Shown piece after piece: positions 1 through 7,751 of a stretch of 64,000 nt of DNA; the stretch's first letter is position 1, and each line of letters opens with the position of its first letter. Made by a program: the position numbers and the translations under genes. The DNA is taken from positions 2,542,001 to 2,606,000 of the forward strand of contig NZ_JAJOZC010000001.1 in the NCBI RefSeq assembly GCF_023701695.1. Reading direction: 5' to 3'. Source of the stretch: Streptomyces sp. RKAG290. Its GTDB lineage: Bacteria > Actinomycetota > Actinomycetes > Streptomycetales > Streptomycetaceae. The notes beneath the pieces are model-generated. The model was not told where the DNA came from. It worked only from the letters and a program-made list of their open reading frames with translations, and did no database searches.

Positions 1-169
1 CGTACAGGATCTTCATCAGAGTGGACTTGCCGGCGCCGTTCTCACCGACGAGAGCGTGGACGGTGCCGCGGCGCACGGTGATGTCGATGTCGTGGTTGGC
101 CACGACCCCGGGGAACCGCTTGGTGATGCCGCGGAGCTCCACGGCATGAGGACTGCTGGACGCGTTGAT
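1..169 (-). CDS. ABC transporter ATP-binding protein, BmpA-type nucleoside/sugar uptake (5' part only)
   Basis: Only the first ~56 codons are in the window; the gene runs off the left edge. The translation contains [14 protein letters not shown], then the Walker A motif GENGAGKST, as in the RbsA/NupO-type ATPases that energise BmpA-dependent uptake of nucleosides or sugars. It lies downstream of the bmpA lipoprotein gene on the same strand, which supports that partnership. The start is uncertain. An AAGGAGA ribosome site sits about 7 nt before an in-frame ATC codon at 169-167, and no ATG, GTG or TTG lies between the site and that codon. The first standard in-frame start is GTG at 142-140, which would leave the ribosome site too far upstream. 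Family assignment is firm; start and substrate are inferred. Confidence 0.85.
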   Translation of the reverse strand, partial: MNASSSPHAVELRGITKRFPGVVANHDIDITVRRGTVHALVGENGAGKSTLMKILY

Positions 170-329
170 GGCGCACTCTCCTTGGCAGGAGCGGAGGGCA
201 AAGGCGGTGGGGGTGCCGATAGCGGGGGCGGAAAAAGGTACCGCGCCGGAACGGGCGCTACGCGCGTAGCGCCACCGAATCGTTGGCCACCTGTTCACAG
301 GTGGCGTACGGGGACCGGTGACGGTACGT

Positions 330-379
330 GAATCGGGGCCCGGGAGAGCGGCCGAAGCCGCTCTCCCGGGCCCCGATTC
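330..379 (-). terminator. Long perfect hairpin after bmpA
   Basis: A perfect 23-bp inverted repeat (330-352 with 357-379) closes on a CGAA loop. It begins 12 nt after the bmpA stop codon. It has no U-tract, as is usual for Streptomyces terminators. Placed between bmpA and the ATPase gene, it may lower distal expression relative to the abundant binding lipoprotein, or act as a 3' stabiliser. Confidence 0.75.
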
Positions 380-390
380 GACGGGCCGGA

Positions 391-1431
391 TCAGGTCGTG
401 GTCTTGACCTTGATGCTGCCGTCGACGATCTTCTTCTTCGCCGCGTCGAGCTGTGCCTGGATGTCCTTGAGGTGGTCACCCGTGGTGGTCAGGCTGACGC
501 CGCCCTTGGCCAGGGAGTACGTCTGCGTGCCGGTCAGCGGCTTGCCGTCCTTGACGGACTTGATCAGGTCGAAGACGCCGGCGTCGACGTTCTTGACGAC
601 CGAGGTCAGGATCGTGTCCTTGTACTTCGCCAGCGCCGGGTCCAGGGCCTGGTCGGAGTCGACACCGATGGACCAGGCACCCTTCTGGCCCGCGACGGCC
701 TCGATCGAACCGGCACCCGAGCCGCCCGCGGCGGCGAAGATGACGTCGACGCCCTTGTCGAGCATGCCCTTGGCGGCGGCCTTGCCCTTGTCGGGGCTGC
801 CGAAGCCGGACAGGTCCGAACCGGTGGACAGGTACTGGATCTGCACCTTGGCCTTGGGGTTCGTGTCAATGACGCCCTGCTGGAAACCGGCGGCGAACTT
901 CTTGATCAGCGGAAGGTCCACACCACCGATGAAGCCGACCTGGCCGTCCTTGGACTTCAGCGCCGCCGCGACACCGGCGAGGTAGGAGCCCTGCTCCTCG
1001 GTGAAGACGATCGAGGCGACGTTCTTCGCGTCGGAGACCGAGTCCACCAGGCCGAAGTTGACCTTCGGGTACTTGGGGGCGATCTTGTCGACCGCGTCCT
1101 TGTAGGCGAAGCCGATCGCGATGACCGGGTCGTAGCCACCCTCGGCGAGCGACTGCAGCCGCTGCTCGCGGTCGGCCGGGGTCTCACCGTTCTTGGCGGT
1201 GAGCTCCTTCGTCTGCGCCTTGAACTCGGCCTTGGCCTTGTCCAGACCGCGGGCTGCGGAGTCGTTGAACGAGTTGTCGCCACGGCCGCCCACGTCGTAG
1301 GCCATGCCGATCTTCAGCTGGCCCTTGTCGGACGTGCTGCTCTCGTCGGACGAGCTGCCACACGCGGTGGCGGTGAGCGCGAGCGCCGCGGTAACGGCAC
1401 ACGCTGCGGTGATCTTGGATACCCGGCGCAA
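391..1431 (-). CDS. bmpA: BmpA/PnrA-family substrate-binding lipoprotein
   Basis: A 346-residue basic membrane protein (BMP) family lipoprotein, the extracellular binding component of an ABC importer, typically for nucleosides. A signal peptide with an RRVSK n-region and a hydrophobic core ends at Cys24 in TATACGSS, the lipidation site. After that come a Ser/Asp-rich linker and the BMP domain, with [18 protein letters not shown] near residue 40 and the family signature [19 protein letters not shown]. Full length for the family. A GAAGGAG ribosome site precedes the ATG. It is separated from the downstream ATPase gene by a strong hairpin. The substrate is not resolved from sequence. Confidence 0.93.
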   Translation of the reverse strand: MRRVSKITAACAVTAALALTATACGSSSDESSTSDKGQLKIGMAYDVGGRGDNSFNDSAARGLDKAKAEFKAQTKELTAKNGETPADREQRLQSLAEGGYDPVIAIGFAYKDAVDKIAPKYPKVNFGLVDSVSDAKNVASIVFTEEQGSYLAGVAAALKSKDGQVGFIGGVDLPLIKKFAAGFQQGVIDTNPKAKVQIQYLSTGSDLSGFGSPDKGKAAAKGMLDKGVDVIFAAAGGSGAGSIEAVAGQKGAWSIGVDSDQALDPALAKYKDTILTSVVKNVDAGVFDLIKSVKDGKPLTGTQTYSLAKGGVSLTTTGDHLKDIQAQLDAAKKKIVDGSIKVKTTT

Positions 1432-1569
1432 GGGAAGGCTCCTTCAAACCTGACCGAAGCGCCTCTTCCGGCGCTGGTTTCGCGGCGATCGTAACGCGCG
1501 TAGATGTCAGATAAAGCCCTGTACGGAAGCCGTTATCGGATCGTCGCGAACCGGGGGTGACCTGTCCTG

Positions 1570-2829
1570 TTACGGATGGTTGACATCCAGCAACGCGGAG
1601 GCGGTGAAGAGCTCCACCCCAACCGTGATCGCCTCCTCGTCCACGTCGAAGTTGCCCCGGTGCAGGTCCAGACCGCGCGTGTCGCCGGGGGTACGGACCC
1701 CGAGCCGGGCCATCGCGCCCGGCACGTGCTCCAGATACCAGGAGAAGTCCTCCCCGCCCAGGCTCTGTTCGGTGTCCTCGATCGCATACGAACCACGGCG
1801 GGCGGTCATCGCGCCGGCGAGCAGGTCGATCGAGGTGCTGTCGTTGACCACCGGCGGAACGCCCCGGATGTAGTTGATCAGCGTCTTCGCACCGTACATT
1901 CCGGCCACCTCGTCGATCGCGGCGTGCACCAGGTCCGGTGCGTCGCGCCAGGCGGTCAGATCCAGGCAGCGAACCGTGCCGGACAGTTCGGCGTGTTGCG
2001 GGATCACGTTGCACGCGTGCCCGGTCTCCAGGCGTCCCCAGGTCACCGCGAGCCCGGCCCGCGCGTCGACCCGGCGGGACAGCAGCGCGGGGACCTCGGT
2101 GGCCACCTTGGCGGCGGCGGTGACCAGGTCGGTGGTCAGGTGCGGGCGGGCGGTGTGCCCGCCGGGCCCGTCCAGGGACAGCTCCAGGCGGTCGCAGGCG
2201 GAGGTGATGGCCCCGACCCGCAGCCCGATCCGCCCCACGTCGACCTTCGGGTCGCAGTGCACCCCGATGATCCGGCCGACGCCCTCCAGCGCCCCGGACC
2301 CGATCGCTTCGGGCGCCCCGCCGGGCAGCACCTCCTCGGCCGGCTGGAAGACCAGCCGCACCGGGTTGGGCAGCAGCCCCTGCCGGTCGAGCTCGGCGAG
2401 CACGAGGCCGGCGCCGAGCACCGCGGTGGTGTGGACGTCGTGCCCGCAGGCGTGCGCCCGGTCGGGCACGGTGGACCGGTACGGGACGCCCGCCTTGGTG
2501 TCCGGGATGGGCAGCGCGTCGATGTCGGCCCGCAACGCCAGCATCGGCCGGGTCGCCTCGCTCCGCGTCCCCACGTCACAGATGAGCCCCGTCCCGGAGG
2601 CGAGCACCCGGGGCGCCAGCCCCGCCAGCTCCAGCCGGGCCTTGATGGCCGCGGTGGTGCGGAACTCCTGGTTGCCGAGCTCGGGGTGCATGTGCAGATC
2701 ACGCCGGAAGGCGATCAGCTCGGCGCGCAGCGCCTCGGACAGCGTGCCGGGCAGTGCCTGGCCGCCCTGGCTCACGGCGTCGCTTCCGGGAAGATCGGCA
2801 TCGGACTCGCGGGACATCAAGTGGTTCAC
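1570..2829 (-). CDS. M20D-family amidohydrolase/peptidase
   Basis: About 419 residues, full length for the M20D (hippurate hydrolase/IAA-amino acid hydrolase-like) family of zinc-dependent amidohydrolases. Metal-binding segments are visible: RRDLHMHPELGNQEF near residue 42, ADIDALPIPD, HACGHDVHTT near residue 130 (the CGHDxH motif), FQPAEEVLPGG with the catalytic/metal glutamates, and GGEDFSWYLE near the C terminus. The cytosolic substrate is an N-acyl amino acid or peptide and is not resolved further. Start choice is open between GTG 2829 and ATG 2817; neither has a strong ribosome site. It lies upstream of bmpA on the same strand with a 138-nt gap. This neighbourhood is conserved in Streptomyces (recollection). 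Confidence 0.9.
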   Translation of the reverse strand: MNHLMSRESDADLPGSDAVSQGGQALPGTLSEALRAELIAFRRDLHMHPELGNQEFRTTAAIKARLELAGLAPRVLASGTGLICDVGTRSEATRPMLALRADIDALPIPDTKAGVPYRSTVPDRAHACGHDVHTTAVLGAGLVLAELDRQGLLPNPVRLVFQPAEEVLPGGAPEAIGSGALEGVGRIIGVHCDPKVDVGRIGLRVGAITSACDRLELSLDGPGGHTARPHLTTDLVTAAAKVATEVPALLSRRVDARAGLAVTWGRLETGHACNVIPQHAELSGTVRCLDLTAWRDAPDLVHAAIDEVAGMYGAKTLINYIRGVPPVVNDSTSIDLLAGAMTARRGSYAIEDTEQSLGGEDFSWYLEHVPGAMARLGVRTPGDTRGLDLHRGNFDVDEEAITVGVELFTASALLDVNHP

Positions 2830-2925
2830 CCGTTCAAGGTTAGGCCCACTGCCCCATCAACTGACCACAGATCAACAAAAGTTCAGCCGCATAGAGGAAC
2901 AAAAAGCGGTGCCGGAGCGTGTGAC

Positions 2926-2952
2926 GGGCGAGCGAGATGGGTACACTCGCCC
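2926..2952. other. Hairpin in the M20/M48 divergent intergenic region
   Basis: GGGCGAG at 2926-2932 pairs with CTCGCCC at 2946-2952 around a 13-nt loop, within the 289-nt divergent gap 2830-3118. It could be an operator or attenuator. No clear promoter could be assigned in this gap. Confidence 0.3.
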
Positions 2953-3118
2953 GCTTTCTGGCCTGACGAGCACGGTGGGTGACGTCCTGCGCATGGAAAG
3001 TGCTGTGCCACTTCCGGGCCCACCGCCTACGCTACGGCCCCGGTGCGCAACCGGCCGCGCGAGCGGCGGCGCACCATGACGGTCTCCTGCGAGGAGCCGC
3101 GCGACGAGGGCCTCGGAA

Positions 3119-4393
3119 GTGACCAGCACAGTCGATCAGCGTGTTCAGTCGTGCCCGGACTGCGGGACGGAGGTCCGCACGCAGTACGGGTTCGTGCCCT
3201 GGTGCGCGGACTGCGACTGGAACGTGGACCCGGGCGGGGCCGGGGAGCCGGCCGGACGGCTGGAGACCCTGCGGCGGGGGCTGGCCCGGCGGCACGGTGA
3301 GCGGCTCTACGCCGAGGTGAGTGCCGACGCGGTCCTCCGGCCGCGGCGGGACCTGCACGGGATGCTCGCCCTCGCGCTCGCGCTCGCGGTGCACGGGGTC
3401 ACCGCGGCGCTGATCGTGGGAGGGCTGCTCCTGGTGGTTCTGGGCTGGGGCACCGCGCTCCCGCTACTCGGCGCACTCTGCCTCGTCCTGGCCTTCGCCC
3501 TGCGCCCGCGGTTCGGCCGGCTTCCCGAGCACGGTCCGCTGCTCCTGCGCGGCGACGCACCGGAACTGTTCGCCCTGATCGACGAGGTCGCCGCGGCGGT
3601 GGGGACCACCGGGGTACACACCGTCGCGATCACCGACGAGGTCAACGCGAGCGTGTCGACGTACGGGATCCGGCAGCGCCGCGTGCTGACCGTGGGGCTC
3701 GGGCTCTGGGAGATCCTCACCCCGCAGGAGCGCATCGCGCTGCTCGGCCACGAGCTCGGTCACTACGCCAACGGCGATGCCCGGCACGGACTGGTGATCG
3801 GCAACGCGCTCCAATCGCTGGGCGCCTGGTGGTACCTGCTTGCCCGCACGCCGAACCCCACGTTCGCGGAGGCCGCGGTCAACGCCGTCTGCCTGCTGCC
3901 CCGTTGCGCGGTCCTGGGTCTCCTGATGCTCCTCGACCAGCTGACCCTGCGCGCCACCCAGCGCGGCGAGTACCTGGCCGACTCCTGGGCGGCCCGGTGC
4001 GGTTCCACGGAGGCTGCCGTCGGGCTGATCGACCGGCTGCTGACGTCCGACTCCGCCGCCACCACCCTGCTGCGGGAGTCCAACGCCCTCAAGGCCGGGC
4101 GACCGGGGGACGGCGGGGGCCGGGACGCCTGGCGCGGCCTGTGGGAGCGGCTCGCCGCGCACATGGACTCGGTCCCGGCGAGCGAGCACGAACGCCTGCT
4201 CCGGCGCGGCGCCCGGCACGGTCACGGCGTGGACTCCACCCACCCGCCGACGCACCTGCGCCGCTCCCGTCTCCTGGCCGCTCCCCCGGTGCCGGCGACG
4301 GTCACCGCGGACACGGCACGGCGGACCGCCCTGGACGCGGAACTCTGCGCGGCCCGCGACCGGGTGGCACGGCGGGTCGTGAACGGGCGGTAG
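3119..4393 (+). CDS. M48-family membrane zinc metalloprotease with N-terminal zinc ribbon
   Basis: A 424-residue protein. An N-terminal zinc ribbon (CPDCG near residue 12 and CADCDW near residue 29) is followed by two membrane segments at about residues 80-130. An M48 (HtpX/Ste24-like) domain follows, with the zinc motif HELGHYANGD near residue 211 and the downstream metal ligand in GEYLADSWAA near residue 286. Such proteases act at the membrane in protein quality control. The extra ribbon is seen in actinobacterial members and may mediate binding or regulation. GTG start at 3119. It stands alone, followed by a small hairpin. Confidence 0.88.
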   Translation: MTSTVDQRVQSCPDCGTEVRTQYGFVPWCADCDWNVDPGGAGEPAGRLETLRRGLARRHGERLYAEVSADAVLRPRRDLHGMLALALALAVHGVTAALIVGGLLLVVLGWGTALPLLGALCLVLAFALRPRFGRLPEHGPLLLRGDAPELFALIDEVAAAVGTTGVHTVAITDEVNASVSTYGIRQRRVLTVGLGLWEILTPQERIALLGHELGHYANGDARHGLVIGNALQSLGAWWYLLARTPNPTFAEAAVNAVCLLPRCAVLGLLMLLDQLTLRATQRGEYLADSWAARCGSTEAAVGLIDRLLTSDSAATTLLRESNALKAGRPGDGGGRDAWRGLWERLAAHMDSVPASEHERLLRRGARHGHGVDSTHPPTHLRRSRLLAAPPVPATVTADTARRTALDAELCAARDRVARRVVNGR

Positions 4394-4396
4394 TGC

Positions 4397-4421
4397 GGGC
4401 GCGTCATCGCCGGACGCGCCC
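4397..4421. terminator. Short terminator hairpin between converging genes
   Basis: GGGCGCGT (4397-4404) pairs with ACGCGCCC (4414-4421). It lies just after the M48 protease stop and before the convergent glycosyltransferase stop at 4452. Confidence 0.5.
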
Positions 4422-4451
4422 TACGGGAGACCCGGTCGGCCCGGCGCCGGG

Positions 4452-5507
4452 TCACGCCTCCGTGACCGCCGTCGCGCGCCAGGGCGCCAGCCGCTGGACG
4501 TCCCGGGCGGTCTCGGTGACCCCCGCGAGGAAGCCCTGGGCCCTCGGGGACGCCGTTGCGCGCAGCCACTCCGGGGCGATGTCGCAGACCGCGACCTTCA
4601 CCTCCGTGCCGACCAGGGCCAGCGGCAGGGTGTGGACCACCGTGGAGGGGAAGCTCAGGACCGTGCGGCCGATCGGGCCGCGGCGGGCGATGAGTTCCAG
4701 CGGGAGGTCGGGGCGCACGATCTCCAGGCCGGTGGCGGCTTCCAGGGCGTGGAGCTTCTCGGTGGATTCGCGGCGGTGGGCGAAGTAGCGGGTGGCGCCG
4801 TGGGTACGGGCCAGTGCCGCGACGGCCTCCAGGTACTGGGCGCGGTCGACCACGCCCGTCTCGACCAGGGAGGTGCCGACCAGGTCCGCGCCCTTGGTGA
4901 GTAGCGGCGGGCCGAAGCGGGAGCGGGTCCAGGAGAAGGTGTTGGGGATGAGCGTGATGCCGGGCGGCGGGATCACCGGCATGGCGGTGAAGAGCTCGAC
5001 CTCGCGGGCCGCGGACGGGGTGAACCGGCGGCGGGCGGTGGCGGTGACCGGGGCCAGGACCAGGTCACGGGGGCCGGCGCCGCCGCGGCGGTGCCAGCGG
5101 GTGAGGCGCTCGCCGCGGGTCAGCTGGGCGACGAACTCGATGGTGGCGGTGCCGTCGTCCACCACGGTGAGGCGGCGGGGGCGGACCAGGGAGAGCAGGA
5201 GCTGTACGTAGCGGGAGAAAGGGTCGCCGATGACGATGTGGTCGGCGTTGCGGACGAGCCGGGTCAGGGCGCGCAGCGACTTCAGGGGGGTGCCCGAGTC
5301 GCCGCGCGCCTCCTGCCAGCGCACGGTGGCGCCCTCGTCGCGGGCCAGCTCCGCCATCCGGCGCAGCTGACCGCGCGACATCGGGTCGACCGGGGGGAGG
5401 ACGACGACGGTGACGTCCGCGAGGACGCGGCCGCCGCCTCCCTCTGTGTAGGCCCACTCCAGGACGTTCAGGAGCTGGACCGGGCTCTCGACGAAGGCGA
5501 GGTTCAC
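4452..5507 (-). CDS. Polysialyltransferase-like (alpha-2,8-polyST family) glycosyltransferase
   Basis: 351 residues from a GTG start that lies 11 nt after the NeuB stop. The N terminus (NLAFVESPVQLLNVLEW) and the internal VIGDPFSRYVQLLLSL and LTVVDDGTATIEF segments resemble the bacterial alpha-2,8-polysialyltransferase family (PF07388). GT-B-like features appear in the C-terminal half (YFAHRRES, then TLPLALVGTEV). It probably polymerises or transfers the CMP-activated nonulosonic acid made by the two upstream genes. It is the last gene of the minus-strand operon. A much longer open frame (to 6545) exists on this strand, but the upstream part is a shadow of the NeuB gene. Family call is from motif resemblance; the acceptor is unknown. 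Confidence 0.8.
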   Translation of the reverse strand: MNLAFVESPVQLLNVLEWAYTEGGGGRVLADVTVVVLPPVDPMSRGQLRRMAELARDEGATVRWQEARGDSGTPLKSLRALTRLVRNADHIVIGDPFSRYVQLLLSLVRPRRLTVVDDGTATIEFVAQLTRGERLTRWHRRGGAGPRDLVLAPVTATARRRFTPSAAREVELFTAMPVIPPPGITLIPNTFSWTRSRFGPPLLTKGADLVGTSLVETGVVDRAQYLEAVAALARTHGATRYFAHRRESTEKLHALEAATGLEIVRPDLPLELIARRGPIGRTVLSFPSTVVHTLPLALVGTEVKVAVCDIAPEWLRATASPRAQGFLAGVTETARDVQRLAPWRATAVTEA

Positions 5508-5518
5508 CGGTCTGCCCG

Positions 5519-6454
5519 TCAGACCGCGACCGGCTCGGCGGCCTGGGCCGTCTCGCCGTTCTCCGCGACGACGCCCGGGACCCGGCGGAGCTTCTTCATC
5601 GGGCCGAGCTCGGACTCGTAGACCTTCTTGACGCCGTCGCCGAGGGACGCCTCGATGGTGCGGATGTCGCGGACCAGGCGGGTCAGGCCCTGCGGCTCGA
5701 CGGACGCGGCCTGGTCGGAGCCCCACATCGCGCGGTCGAGGGTGATGTGGCGCTCGACGAACGCGGCGCCCAGCGCGACGGCGGCGAGGGTGGTCTGCAG
5801 GCCCGTCTCGTGGCCGCTGTAGCCGATCGGGACGTTGGGGTACTCCTGCTGGAGGGTGTTGATGACGCGGAGGTTCAGCTCCTCGGCCTTCGCGGGGTAC
5901 GTCGAGGTGGCGTGGCAGAGCAGGATGTTGTCCGAGCCGAGCACCTCGACCGCGTGGCGGATCTGGCGCGGGGTCGACATGCCGGTGGAGAGGATCACCG
6001 TGCGGCCGGTCGCGCGCAGGGAGCGCAGGAGCTCGTCGTCGGTGAGGGAGGCGGAGGCCACCTTGTGGGCGGGCACGTCGAACTTCTCCAGGAAGGCGAC
6101 GGCCTCGGTGTCCCACGGGGAGGCGAACCAGTCGATGCCGCGCTCGGCGCAGTGCTCGGAGATGGCGCGGTACTCGGTCTCGCCGAACTCCACGCGGTGG
6201 CGGTAGTCGATGTACGTCATGCGGCCCCAGGGGGTGTCGCGCTCGATGTCCCACTGGTCGCGCGGGGTGCAGATCTCGGGGGTGCGCTTTTGGAACTTGA
6301 CGGCGTCGCAGCCCGCTTCGGCGGCCACGTCGATCAGCGCGAGGGCGTTGTCGAGGTCGCCGTTGTGGTTGATGCCGATCTCGCCCGTGATGTAGACGGG
6401 GTTGCCGGGGCCGGCGGTACGGCTGCCGAGGGTGCGCAGTCGGGAAGTGCTCAT
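5519..6454 (-). CDS. neuB: NeuB-type nonulosonic acid (Kdn/sialic acid) synthase lacking the C-terminal SAF domain
   Basis: 311 residues. The NeuB TIM-barrel is recognised by VYITGEIGINHNGDLDNAL, CDAVKFQKRTPEICTP, FASPWDTEAVAFLE, VILSTGMSTPRQI, LLCHATSTYPAK, IGYSGHETGL and VERHITLDRAMWGSDQAAS. It condenses phosphoenolpyruvate with a hexose or N-acetylhexosamine to a nine-carbon 2-keto sugar acid. Canonical NeuB proteins run to ~345 residues and end in an antifreeze-like SAF domain. That domain is absent here; only a short tail follows the barrel. The gene starts 11 nt after the CMP-synthetase stop, with an AAGGAAA ribosome site overlapping that stop. In S. coelicolor the orthologous region is linked to a Kdn-containing teichulosonic acid (established, Ostash and colleagues), so Kdn is the likelier product. 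Confidence 0.9.
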   Translation of the reverse strand: MSTSRLRTLGSRTAGPGNPVYITGEIGINHNGDLDNALALIDVAAEAGCDAVKFQKRTPEICTPRDQWDIERDTPWGRMTYIDYRHRVEFGETEYRAISEHCAERGIDWFASPWDTEAVAFLEKFDVPAHKVASASLTDDELLRSLRATGRTVILSTGMSTPRQIRHAVEVLGSDNILLCHATSTYPAKAEELNLRVINTLQQEYPNVPIGYSGHETGLQTTLAAVALGAAFVERHITLDRAMWGSDQAASVEPQGLTRLVRDIRTIEASLGDGVKKVYESELGPMKKLRRVPGVVAENGETAQAAEPVAV

Positions 6455-6465
6455 GGTGCTTTTCC

Positions 6466-7701
6466 TTACTTGGGGAGGGGGGTGTGGTCAGCGGGAGTGG
6501 TGAGGGTGGGGCCCAGCAGCCAGGCCGCGATCTCGCGGATGGCACCGAAGCCGCCGGGGGTGGTCGTCACGGCGCGCGCCGCGGCGCGTACCGAGTCGTG
6601 GGCGCTCGCGACGGCGACGGGCCAGCCGGCGAGTGCGAAGCAGGGGAGGTCGTTGACGTCGTTGCCGACGTACATGACGCGTTCGGGGGCGATGGACTGT
6701 TCGTCGCACCACTGCTTGAGCGCGAGGTCCTTGCGGTCGATGCCGTGCAGGACGGGGACGCGGAGCTTGTGGGCGCGGGCGGCGACGACCGGGTTCTGTT
6801 CCGTGGACAGGATCAGGAGCGGCAGGCCGGCCTTGCGCAGGGCCGCGATGCCGAGTCCGTCGCCCCGGTGGACGGCGACGGTCTCGCGGCCGTCGGCGTC
6901 GATGAGGACCCGGTCGTCGGTCTGGGTGCCGTCGAAGTCCAGCACGACCGCGTCGATGTCGTCGCGGGTGGGCAGCGGGGCCGGGTCCAGGAGCGGGGCC
7001 AGGGCGCGGGCCCGGGCCAGGTCGTGCGGGTCGTCGATCTCCAGGACCCGGGCCGGGTCGGTGCGCACCAGCGCGGTGTGGCCGAAGAATCGGTGCCGGT
7101 GGGTGCGGAAGCCCGCCGCGTCCATCGCGTAGGCGGCTCCCGTCTCCAGCAGGTCCTCGGGGCGGTCCTGCCGGCGGGGGCGGACCGTCTTGTCGTGGTT
7201 CACGCCGTAGTTGTGGTCCTCGACCGCGCTGCCGTCGCGCCACAGGAAGCCGTGGAACGGGGCGACGGTGACGGCGGTGTCGGCGCCTTCACGGGCGACC
7301 GCCGCGGCGACGCCGTCGATGTCCTCCCGGGCGACGAAGGGGCTGGTGCACTGGACGAGCAGCACCACGTCCACGGTCCGGCCGTGCTCGCTCTCGTAGG
7401 TGTCGAGGGCGTGCAGCACGGCGGCCTCGCTGGTCGCGGTGTCGCCGGCGATGGCCTCGGGGCGCTGGATGCAGTGCACCCGGCCGGACTCGCCGAGCGC
7501 TTCGCCGGCGGCGCGGGCGGCTTCCGCGACGGCCGGGGCGTCGGTCGTCACGACGACGTCCGTCACCTCGGCGGACGCCAGGCAGGCGCGGACCGCGCGG
7601 ACGACCAGCGGCACGCCGCCGACCTGGGCGAGGTTCTTGGCCGGTACGCCCTTGGATCCGCCGCGGGCGGGGATCACGGCGAGCACGGTGGGCTGCGTCA
7701 T
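6466..7701 (-). CDS. neuA: Acylneuraminate (CMP-Kdn) cytidylyltransferase fused to a HAD phosphatase domain
   Basis: 411 residues with two domains. Residues ~1-235 are a CMP-sugar synthetase: nucleotide-binding motif VIPARGGSKGVPAKNL near residue 8, then QRPEAIAGDTATSE and LVQCTSPF. Residues ~250-400 are a KdsC/NeuA-like HAD domain, with DDIDAVVLDFDGTQTDDRVL near residue 262 and a C-terminal VGNDVNDLPC motif. The pair could both dephosphorylate a nonulosonate-9-phosphate and activate the free acid with CTP. The ATG at 7701 starts 50 nt after the stop of the upstream DUF6716 gene. It sits between that gene and neuB in one operon. The substrate (Kdn versus Neu5Ac) is inferred from cluster context only. 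Confidence 0.9.
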   Translation of the reverse strand: MTQPTVLAVIPARGGSKGVPAKNLAQVGGVPLVVRAVRACLASAEVTDVVVTTDAPAVAEAARAAGEALGESGRVHCIQRPEAIAGDTATSEAAVLHALDTYESEHGRTVDVVLLVQCTSPFVAREDIDGVAAAVAREGADTAVTVAPFHGFLWRDGSAVEDHNYGVNHDKTVRPRRQDRPEDLLETGAAYAMDAAGFRTHRHRFFGHTALVRTDPARVLEIDDPHDLARARALAPLLDPAPLPTRDDIDAVVLDFDGTQTDDRVLIDADGRETVAVHRGDGLGIAALRKAGLPLLILSTEQNPVVAARAHKLRVPVLHGIDRKDLALKQWCDEQSIAPERVMYVGNDVNDLPCFALAGWPVAVASAHDSVRAAARAVTTTPGGFGAIREIAAWLLGPTLTTPADHTPLPK

Positions 7702-7751
7702 CGCTGCTCCATGAGGTGTCGTGGCTCCAGGAGGTGTCCTGGGGGTGGTTT

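Noticed and set aside
328..1494. Long plus-strand frame over bmpA and similar antisense frames elsewhere
   Set aside because: They are mirror frames of real genes with no ribosome sites and no recognisable domains.
5508..6545. Extension of the polysialyltransferase-like frame across the neuB gene
   Set aside because: The extension is an antisense-like His/Arg/Pro-rich shadow of neuB; the GTG at 5507 begins the family sequence.
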